Assembly: GCA_002747395.1 (NCBI GenBank)
Contig: PDPE01000011.1
Coordinates: forward strand, 1 to 39,715
Direction of reading: 5' to 3'
From: Pseudomonadota bacterium
GTDB taxonomy: Bacteria > Pseudomonadota > Gammaproteobacteria > Pseudomonadales > Oleiphilaceae
DNA length: 39,715 bases
Shown here: one piece after another, positions 34,125 through 39,715 of the stretch
Layout of the letters: each line of letters starts with the position of its first letter
Position numbering within the stretch: position 1 is the stretch's first letter
Notes under the pieces: generated by a model
Databases searched by the model: none
The model's input: the letters and a program-made list of their open reading frames with translations, nothing else
What the model was told of the DNA's origin: nothing
Position numbers and translations under genes: made by a program

Positions 34125-34553
34125 TCAAACCCGATCAAACAAAGCCCTGAACGCAGGTGGAACAGGTGCGGGTTTGCGGGTGGCATAGTCAAAAAAAACA
34201 ACTCCTGTTTTTGCGTCAGCGATACTTTCCTCACTTTCAGCATTCACTACCCGATAAAACATTTCCATATTCTTTCTGCCAAAATTGGCAACGGCGAGAT
34301 CGACCCTGACCCGCTCACCGGCAAAGGCCTCACCGAGATAAGTGATTTCCAGATCCGCAATGACAATCCCCACTCCATCTATATCCAGTTCTTCATAGCC
34401 AAGGCTTTGAAAAAACCGGTTTCTTGCCTCGTGAATAAGGGAAATCAAACGATCATGTCCCAAATGCTGCCCATGATTCACATCATAAATTCGCACGTCC
34501 ATAGTATGGCTGAACACAAACCTTTCAGGAAATTGAATGATAACTCTGGCCAT
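34125..34553 (-). CDS. YbgC/FadM-like hotdog acyl-CoA thioesterase
   Basis: The product is about 142 residues from the ATG at 34553; the frame is open to a TTG at 34586. It has hotdog-fold thioesterase features: VRIYDVNHGQHLGHDRLI (a variant of the family's Y-D-x-N-x-GH motif), then the helix LIHEARNRFFQSLGY, then the beta-sheet segments with DLEITYLGEAFAGERVRVDL. It probably hydrolyses an acyl-CoA or acyl-ACP; the substrate is unknown. A short AGGGG lies very close to the ATG. A 122-bp gap containing a 19-bp duplication separates it from the HDOD gene upstream. Confidence 0.85.
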   Translation of the reverse strand: MARVIIQFPERFVFSHTMDVRIYDVNHGQHLGHDRLISLIHEARNRFFQSLGYEELDIDGVGIVIADLEITYLGEAFAGERVRVDLAVANFGRKNMEMFYRVVNAESEESIADAKTGVVFFDYATRKPAPVPPAFRALFDRV

Positions 34554-34634
34554 ACACCCCTGCTCATTAATCCAATGATTGTTCAACCTGACGATTATTT
34601 TTTAACCCAAAGAACGACAGCCGCCCTGCCAGCG

Positions 34635-34672
34635 CAGCTGCTATCCCGCTATACAGCTACCATCCCGTTATA
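34635..34672 (+). repeat. Tandem duplication, 19-bp unit x2
   Basis: Units at 34635-34653 and 34654-34672 share CAGCT and CATCCCG/TATCCCG cores with about three differences. A partial third copy runs into the end of the HDOD gene. The repeat is intergenic, and its period is not a multiple of three. Confidence 0.78.
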
Positions 34673-34675
34673 CGG

Positions 34676-35929
34676 CTATCCGGCCCCCAATAACGCCAGC
34701 ACTTCATCTATCTTGCTCCGAGCCTCGACGAGCACTTTCAGGCTCTTTTGAGGAGTCAACCCTGCCCTTGACAGTTTTCTAAAGGGGGGAACCTCGACGA
34801 ACTGAGGCAGCTCTTTCTGGCCCGGCTTACCAATATAATAGTGCATTTGGGAGACGATAATGAGGTCCGCATAGTTCGCTTTTTCTTCGCCGGATTCATA
34901 ATGCCAGTTGTCAGCCTCATTCACGACCGTCATCAATTCGTCCTGAAAACCCCATTTTTCGAGAATCAACCTGCCGACTTCAGCTTTCAGTTCCTTGATG
35001 GCATCATTCAGGTTTTTTTGATCCGCCCATAAATCAATATAGCCCTCTGCATAAGTGATGACCGGAATTGCGCCAACGTCGTGAACCAACCCTGCCAGCA
35101 AGGCATAATCCTTATCCAGCCCGGGAGTAATATCGGCCAGCACGTACGCAATAGCGGCCACTTCTCTCGAATGAAGCCAGAGTTCATCCATCGCAGACTG
35201 AAGCTCTTTCCGTTTGCTTTTGAATAGCTCCCGCATTGAAAAGACCGTCACCAGTTGTCGTGTTGTCTCCATACCGAGACGCACGACAGCGTCTTTTGCC
35301 GAAGCTATTTCAGTAAAGCCGCGATACAGGGGGCTGTTACAGGCCTTGATTAACTTGACTGCAATCGCCGGGTCTGCCGATACCAGTTTCGCCACATCTC
35401 CCGCCGAGGCAGTATCCCTGTTAATGACCGTCTTGATACGAAATGCAATATCCGGAAGGCTTGGCAGCTTGAATCGATTGCTCTTCAGGTCTGCCTGAAT
35501 ATCCATCAATAACTGGTATCCGGTATCATTTTCTTCCCGGTAATCCAACCCGTTGCCTGATTGATGAACAGGGGCATCCTTAAGCAACCGGTTCAATACA
35601 TCATCCGCGACAACCATAAGCTCGGCATCCGTTTTTGCCAAAACGCTATATTGCCTCGGCCTGAGGTGTGCAATCGCATTTTTCGATGCAGGGGCACTGC
35701 TGTCTATCGCACCACGCCGTCCATCAATGGCCTCCATAGTCAAAGTGCCCTCAAGCAGGAAGTAGGCAAATCCGTCATCAGACCCGACTTCAAGTACCAG
35801 GCTTTTTTTCCTGAATCGCTTGACCTGAGCCCGCGAGGCCAACAATATCAGCTGTTCTTCTGACAACTTGTCAAGAGGCCTGTATTGTCTCAGCTCACTT
35901 ACGCATAACTTGTGATGAGGCTGCTTCAT
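34676..35929 (-). CDS. Cyclic-nucleotide-binding-like / HDOD signalling protein
   Basis: This 417-residue protein has an N-terminal cNMP-binding-like beta-roll (about 20-120; RFRKKSLVLEVGSDDGFAYF, then LLEGTLTMEAIDG). An HDOD domain (about 165-370) follows with LPSLPDIAFRIKTVINRD, ADPAIAVKLIKACNSP, VRLGMETTRQLVTVFSM, and LAGLVHDVGAIPVI. HDOD proteins are catalytically dead relatives of HD phosphodiesterases that act in signalling. Whether the beta-roll binds cAMP is unclear, since the usual phosphate-binding Arg cassette is not obvious. There is no membrane segment. The upstream region shows no strong ribosome-binding site. Confidence 0.88.
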   Translation of the reverse strand: MKQPHHKLCVSELRQYRPLDKLSEEQLILLASRAQVKRFRKKSLVLEVGSDDGFAYFLLEGTLTMEAIDGRRGAIDSSAPASKNAIAHLRPRQYSVLAKTDAELMVVADDVLNRLLKDAPVHQSGNGLDYREENDTGYQLLMDIQADLKSNRFKLPSLPDIAFRIKTVINRDTASAGDVAKLVSADPAIAVKLIKACNSPLYRGFTEIASAKDAVVRLGMETTRQLVTVFSMRELFKSKRKELQSAMDELWLHSREVAAIAYVLADITPGLDKDYALLAGLVHDVGAIPVITYAEGYIDLWADQKNLNDAIKELKAEVGRLILEKWGFQDELMTVVNEADNWHYESGEEKANYADLIIVSQMHYYIGKPGQKELPQFVEVPPFRKLSRAGLTPQKSLKVLVEARSKIDEVLALLGAG

Positions 35930-36470
35930 AAAAGTAAATTGATACCCCTGAGTATTCTGTTTTTACCGGCCGGTCGCCATTGAAACGGGAGAATGGCCTT
36001 TATTCATGCCATTATTGACCAATAATAGAAAAAAGTACCCTTTTCGTTCTGTTTTCTATAACGCAGAATCGAAAACACCTGACAAAACCCGAGCGATAAC
36101 CTTTTGAAAAAAATAATATTTACACGAGCTGACGTTTCCACCAACAAACTGCCAACAATCAGTTTACTACACTGCTGATAAAGTGGTAAATCCATTGCCG
36201 ACAACCGGCAGGTCTTTCTATATCATCAGAGGTAAAACAAAGAGCATCCAACAGCAGGGACTTGATTATTACCCGCACTTGTTGAACCTTTTTCAGGTTT
36301 AACCCTACAATTTATGCAGATTTAACCCAAAGAACCCTGTTCCCTCTAGCGATAAGCCCCCGGCTTTTGCTATCCTGTCGCCCAATTGGTTTTTCCTGGT
36401 GGTGCTCCCGGTTTTATTAGAGCGCCCGAACACTCGACCCCTGTTTATCAGTAACACATAGAGAACTGTC
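35930..36470. other. Intergenic region upstream of ilvD
   Basis: This 541-bp divergent gap lies between the HDOD gene and ilvD. It contains a candidate ilvD promoter at 36282-36311 but no recognisable leader peptide rich in branched-chain codons, and no clear attenuator hairpin. The section from 36000 to 36200 is AT-rich with no believable ORF. Confidence 0.4.
36282..36311 (+). promoter_or_regulatory. Candidate sigma-70 promoter for ilvD
   Basis: TTGAAC at 36282-36287 and TACAAT at 36306-36311 are separated by 18 bp, close to the sigma-70 consensus. They lie about 160 bp upstream of the ilvD start, leaving a long leader. Confidence 0.45.
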
Positions 36471-38318
36471 ATGCCCGAATATCGCTCAAAAACCTCAACC
36501 CACGGCCGCAATATGGCTGGAGCCCGCGCTTTATGGCGGGCGACCGGCATGCAAACGGAAGATTTCAGCAAGCCAATCATTGCTGTGGTCAACTCATTCA
36601 CACAATTTGTGCCGGGTCACGTCCACTTGAAAGATATGGGGCAACTGGTTGCCAGAGAAATTGAAAAACATGGCGGAGTGGCCAAAGAGTTCAACACAAT
36701 CGCTGTCGATGATGGCATTGCCATGGGGCACGATGGAATGCTGTACAGCCTGCCTTCAAGAGAAATCATCGCAGATTCTACCGAATATATGGTGAACGCA
36801 CACTGTGCTGATGCCATGGTCTGTATTTCCAACTGCGATAAAATCACTCCCGGCATGCTGATGGCCGCACTTCGCCTGAACATTCCCGCGATTTTTGTAT
36901 CCGGTGGCCCGATGGAAGCCGGTAAAACCAGACTGGCCGAGCACAGCCTGGATCTTGTCGATGCCATGGTTATTGCTGCCGACCCGGATGCTTCTGATGA
37001 ACTCGTTGAAGAGTATGAGCGTAGCGCCTGCCCGACATGCGGCTCTTGCTCCGGTATGTTTACTGCGAATTCGATGAACTGCCTTACCGAGGCGATAGGC
37101 TTGTCTCTACCCGGAAATGGCACCCTGCTGGCAACCCACAGTGATCGGGAAAAATTGTTCCTGACTGCGGCCCGCCGCATTGTCGAAATCACCAAAGACT
37201 ACTATGAAAACGATAACGTCGAAATGCTTCCCCGCAATATTGCCTCACGAGATGCATTCAAGAATGCGATCACCCTTGACATTGCAATGGGCGGATCGAC
37301 CAACACCATATTACACCTGCTGGCAGCGGCCCAGGAAGCGGAGGTGGACTTTACGCTAAAAGACATCGACACACTTTCAAGAGAGGTTCCCCAGCTATGC
37401 AAGGTCGCACCCAACATACAAACCTACCATATTGAAGATGTCCACAGAGCAGGCGGCATCATGGCTATTCTCGGTGAACTTGACCGGGCCGGCCTGCTGG
37501 AAAGCAATTTACCTACTGTTCACGCACCCACAATGAAACAGGCGTTGGCAAAATGGGACATCATGCAAAATGCCTCCCCGGAAGTCAGTGAGTTTTATAA
37601 GGCCGGGCCGGCAGGCATCCCCACGCAACAGGCCTTTTCACAATCTACCCGATGGCCAACTCTGGATGGTGATAGAAAAGAGGGCTGCATTCGCTCACTT
37701 GAACACGCCTACTCCCTGGAAGGTGGTCTGGCTGTTCTCTATGGCAATATTGCCGAAGATGGCTGTGTTGTAAAAACCGCAGGAGTCGATGACTCGAATC
37801 TTGATTTCACCGGCCGGGCACGCATTTTCGAAAGCCAGGATTCCGCTGTAACAGCAATTCTGGATGACCAGATTGTCGACGGAGATATTGTCATTATCCG
37901 CTATGAAGGCCCCAAAGGCGGCCCGGGCATGCAGGAAATGCTCTACCCGACCAGCTACCTCAAATCAAAAGGGTTGGGAAAAACCTGCGCATTGCTTACC
38001 GATGGACGTTTTTCCGGTGGCACATCGGGTTTGTCGATAGGTCACACCTCTCCCGAGGCAGCGGCCGGAGGAGCCATAGGTCTGATCGAGGAAAACGACA
38101 CCATTAGAATAGATATCGCAGGTCGCGCCATTAATGTCGTTCTCAGCGATGATGAGCTGCGGGCCAGGCGAGACGCAATGGAGGCAAAGGGTAACCTGGC
38201 CTGGAAACCTGCTGAAAAACGTACCCGCAAGGTGTCACGAGCACTGAAAGCCTACGCCCTGCTGGCAACCAGTGCCGACAGGGGCGGTGTTCGCTGTGGT
38301 GAATTGCTGGACGACTGA
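36471..38318 (+). CDS. ilvD: Dihydroxy-acid dehydratase
   Basis: This Fe-S enzyme of isoleucine and valine synthesis turns 2,3-dihydroxy acids into 2-keto acids. Its 615 residues are typical. Cluster-ligand motifs are [10 protein letters not shown] and [15 protein letters not shown]. Other blocks are [17 protein letters not shown] near the start, [27 protein letters not shown] and [16 protein letters not shown]. The ATG at 36471 has only a weak AGAG ribosome-binding site. It is convergent with folA, 38 bp away. Confidence 0.98.
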   Translation: MPEYRSKTSTHGRNMAGARALWRATGMQTEDFSKPIIAVVNSFTQFVPGHVHLKDMGQLVAREIEKHGGVAKEFNTIAVDDGIAMGHDGMLYSLPSREIIADSTEYMVNAHCADAMVCISNCDKITPGMLMAALRLNIPAIFVSGGPMEAGKTRLAEHSLDLVDAMVIAADPDASDELVEEYERSACPTCGSCSGMFTANSMNCLTEAIGLSLPGNGTLLATHSDREKLFLTAARRIVEITKDYYENDNVEMLPRNIASRDAFKNAITLDIAMGGSTNTILHLLAAAQEAEVDFTLKDIDTLSREVPQLCKVAPNIQTYHIEDVHRAGGIMAILGELDRAGLLESNLPTVHAPTMKQALAKWDIMQNASPEVSEFYKAGPAGIPTQQAFSQSTRWPTLDGDRKEGCIRSLEHAYSLEGGLAVLYGNIAEDGCVVKTAGVDDSNLDFTGRARIFESQDSAVTAILDDQIVDGDIVIIRYEGPKGGPGMQEMLYPTSYLKSKGLGKTCALLTDGRFSGGTSGLSIGHTSPEAAAGGAIGLIEENDTIRIDIAGRAINVVLSDDELRARRDAMEAKGNLAWKPAEKRTRKVSRALKAYALLATSADRGGVRCGELLDD

Positions 38319-38356
38319 GCAATCACCCTTGAACCAGGCAGGGAGGAGCGATTTGC

Positions 38357-38866
38357 TCACCCCTGTTTTGGTTCCAGCACGATAAAGCTGTAATCATAAC
38401 TATTGGGCGGTTCGGCAGTAAAATCCTCCCTGGCCACTTCTTCCCATTCTGACCAATCCACCTCGTCAAAAAACGCGTCACCATCAATTTCTTCGTGCAC
38501 TTTGGTCAGATAGACCCGGGTTGCCAATGGCATCGTCTGGCGATAAATCCGGGCACCGCCAATAATCATCACTTCGTCCTCACCCGTGATTTCCGCTGAC
38601 GACTTTGCTTTTTCGATCGCAGATTCAATGGTATGACAAATCGTCACTCCCTCTGCCTGCCAGGCTTCATCGCGGGTAATCACCAGATTCATCCTTCCGG
38701 GTAACGGCCTGCCAATAGACTCAAAGGTTTTTCTGCCCATAATAACCGGCTTGCCCATAGTCACGCTCTTGAAGTACCTTAAATCATTGGGCAAGTACCA
38801 GGGCAACTTGTTATTGCGCCCAATCACCCTGTTTTCTGACATGGCAACAATGATTGAAATATGCAT
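38357..38866 (-). CDS. folA: Dihydrofolate reductase
   Basis: The enzyme reduces dihydrofolate with NADPH. The ATG at 38866 gives 169 residues; the frame is open two codons further to a TTG, but AGGA lies 8 bp upstream of the ATG. Chromosomal DHFR signatures are VAMSENRVIGRNNKLPWYLP, LRYFKSVTMGKPVIMGRKTF, SIGRPLPGRMNLVITR and MIIGGARIYRQTMPLATRV. It is the trimethoprim target in bacteria, and nothing suggests an unusual variant. Confidence 0.97.
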   Translation of the reverse strand: MHISIIVAMSENRVIGRNNKLPWYLPNDLRYFKSVTMGKPVIMGRKTFESIGRPLPGRMNLVITRDEAWQAEGVTICHTIESAIEKAKSSAEITGEDEVMIIGGARIYRQTMPLATRVYLTKVHEEIDGDAFFDEVDWSEWEEVAREDFTAEPPNSYDYSFIVLEPKQG

Positions 38867-38961
38867 GGACAATCCTGTAATTTGAGTTAAACGCGAAACC
38901 GCAAATTGTAAGCGATTTCAACCGGGATAAGAACCACAACAGAGAATTCGCCATTTATAAT

Positions 38962-38990
38962 TTGACATCTGCCACCCGTAAAAGGATAAT
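38962..38990 (+). promoter_or_regulatory. Strong sigma-70-like promoter upstream of ssrA
   Basis: TTGACA (38962-38967) and GATAAT (38985-38990) are spaced by 17 bp, almost a consensus promoter. The predicted start near 38997 lies about 100 bp before the mature tmRNA 5' end. The precursor would then carry a leader containing the 12-bp inverted repeat. Confidence 0.6.
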
Positions 38991-39008
38991 TATCGGCCAC
39001 TTGAAATA

Positions 39009-39049
39009 TTGCTTTTAATCCCGAAATACAATGTTGAGATTAAAAGCAA
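39009..39049 (+). repeat. Perfect 12-bp inverted repeat in the ssrA leader
   Basis: TTGCTTTTAATC (39009-39020) and GATTAAAAGCAA (39038-39049) form a perfect stem with a 17-nt loop. The structure is flanked by direct copies of GGCCAC at 38995-39000 and 39055-39060. No T-run follows, so it is not a typical terminator. Confidence 0.75.
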
Positions 39050-39095
39050 CAGTTGGCCACATGGTCACCGGGAACATCAGGTAGAACACTATCAA

Positions 39096-39449
39096 GGGGG
39101 CGACTTGGCTTCGACGCTGGTTACAAACCCTGAGGTGCATGCCGAGAGTGTAGTGGCTCTCGTACTCCAATCGCTACAAAAAATAGTCGCAAACGACGAA
39201 AACTACGCTCTAGCAGCCTAAACCCTGCTAGCGTCCCGACCAAGATGCTTGTATCGCGGCTCAGGATGTCACTTAGAACAAGCTAGCCCTGCGGTAGGCC
39301 TCATGCCGTAATGCGAAACTTTTAGAGGCTCGCCTTGAACACCCTGCCCCTCGGGTCGTGAAAGGTTAACACAATTGAGGGATTCTAAGCATGTAGAGCC
39401 GAAGGCAGAGGACTGACGGACGCGGGTTCAACTCCCGCCGCCTCCACCA
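39096..39449 (+). ncRNA. ssrA: Transfer-messenger RNA (tmRNA)
   Basis: This one-piece tmRNA is 354 nt with an encoded CCA. The 5' end GGGGGCG pairs with CGCCTCC before ACCA, giving the G3-U70 pair required for alanylation. The conserved GACTTGGCTTCGACG follows the acceptor strand. The resume codon is GCA at 39189, and the tag reads ANDENYALAA, ending at TAA 39219-39221. The T-arm GGTTCAACTCCC lies near the 3' end. It works with SmpB to rescue stalled ribosomes. The encoded tag is identical to the E. coli one. Confidence 0.98.
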
Positions 39450-39488
39450 CTTTCTTACTTCTTTAAACAACTCAAACACCGCTAAATT

Positions 39489-39514
39489 CAAGGGCTTCAG
39501 CCCTTGGTGTTTTT
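39489..39514 (+). terminator. Rho-independent terminator of ssrA
   Basis: A perfect 8-bp stem CAAGGGCT / AGCCCTTG (39489-39506) with a 2-nt spacer (probably a 4-nt loop) is followed by GTGTTTTT. It lies 40 nt past the tmRNA CCA end. Confidence 0.82.
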
Positions 39515-39573
39515 CTGTCTGTTGTGTTGAGTTGTACTGAGTTGTGTGGAAATAGGCACGTTTTGGGCACGTT

Positions 39574-39715
39574 TTACAGCACAGTGTACGTAAACGAATC
39601 AATCTCTGTCGTACCGCCAGCAATCAGATTGGTATCTGCCAGTATCATCGATTCACCGCTTGTTCCAACTGTCCCTTGAAAAATTTCGGTAGTGCCGTCA
39701 TCCTTGTACGCGCGA
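39574..39715 (-). CDS. C-terminal fragment of a phage-like structural protein (partial)
   Basis: An open frame on the minus strand enters from the right edge and stops at a TAA at 39574-39576. The visible 46 residues include YKDDGTTEIFQGTVGTSGES, then LADTNLIAGGTTEIDSFTYT. The Gly/Thr/Ser-rich beta-type sequence resembles C-termini of phage tail or head-associated proteins, by memory of such sequences only. It lies 124 bp past ssrA, a common integration site for prophages and islands. It is truncated by the window, so identity is uncertain. Confidence 0.4.
   Translation of the reverse strand, partial: RAYKDDGTTEIFQGTVGTSGESMILADTNLIAGGTTEIDSFTYTVL

Noticed and set aside
38317..38359. Hairpin between ilvD and folA as a bidirectional terminator
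   Set aside because: The GAGCAATC/GATTTGCTC pairing needs a bulge and a long loop and has no T-run on either side.
39009..39221. Plus-strand ORF ending in ANDENYALAA
   Set aside because: It is the tmRNA tag reading frame extended upstream through structural RNA, not a separate gene.
39421..39449. Possible tRNA 3' half
   Set aside because: The T-arm and CCA end belong to the tmRNA; no separate tRNA cloverleaf can be formed here.
39366..39623. Minus-strand ORF with the sequence RRRELNPRPS
   Set aside because: It is antisense to the tmRNA 3' end. This peptide is a well-known artefact of translating across tRNA/tmRNA T-arms.

Overview
The window is chromosomal DNA of a gammaproteobacterium, probably a marine Oceanospirillales/Pseudomonadales-type organism. 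Three things point there. The run proA-nadD-rsfS-rlmH-mrdA-mrdB-mltB-dacA-ybeD-lipB follows the Pseudomonas-type order. The tmRNA tag reads ANDENYALAA. Several genes have the domain make-up common in that group (acs next to a LuxR-type response regulator, many GGDEF/EAL and HDOD proteins). The genus cannot be fixed from the sequence alone.

Layout. 1-5.0 kb: tail-specific protease prc, a helix-turn-helix protein, and a membrane GGDEF protein with a GGDKF motif. 5.0-7.8 kb (minus): a CrbR/ErdR-like response regulator downstream of acs. 8.1-12.3 kb (minus): an overlapping three-gene unit of small PstS-like periplasmic protein, outer-membrane beta-barrel and membrane GGDEF-EAL protein. 12.5-17.0 kb (plus): an HDOD-GAF-histidine kinase followed by a REC-PAS-GGDEF-EAL response regulator. 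17.4-18.4 kb: a stand-alone MprF-C-terminal-like (DUF2156) protein. 18.4-30.1 kb (minus): an AarF/UbiB kinase, then lipoate, cell-shape/peptidoglycan, ribosome, NAD and proline genes. 30.5-34.0 kb (plus): two membrane proteins with degenerate GGDEF domains, translationally coupled by ATGA overlaps to a DedA-PAP2 fusion. 34.1-35.9 kb (minus): a hotdog thioesterase and a cNMP-binding-HDOD protein. 36.5-38.9 kb: ilvD and folA, convergent. 39.1-39.45 kb: ssrA (tmRNA). Beyond it, the C-terminal end of a phage-like ORF enters from the right edge, suggesting a mobile element next to ssrA.

Two themes stand out. First, cyclic-di-GMP and related signalling is dense: five GGDEF-type proteins (two also EAL, two with degenerate motifs, one with an altered motif) and two HDOD proteins within 36 kb. 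Second, short tandem duplications of 9-21 bp recur. They lie in intergenic DNA and at the ends of envelope-protein genes, where the unit is always a multiple of three. The best candidates for undescribed systems are the degenerate-GGDEF/degenerate-GGDEF/DedA-PAP2 operon, the PstS-like/beta-barrel/GGDEF-EAL operon and the HDOD-kinase/REC-GGDEF-EAL pair. No function for these units has been shown; their assignments are inferred from domains and gene arrangement.
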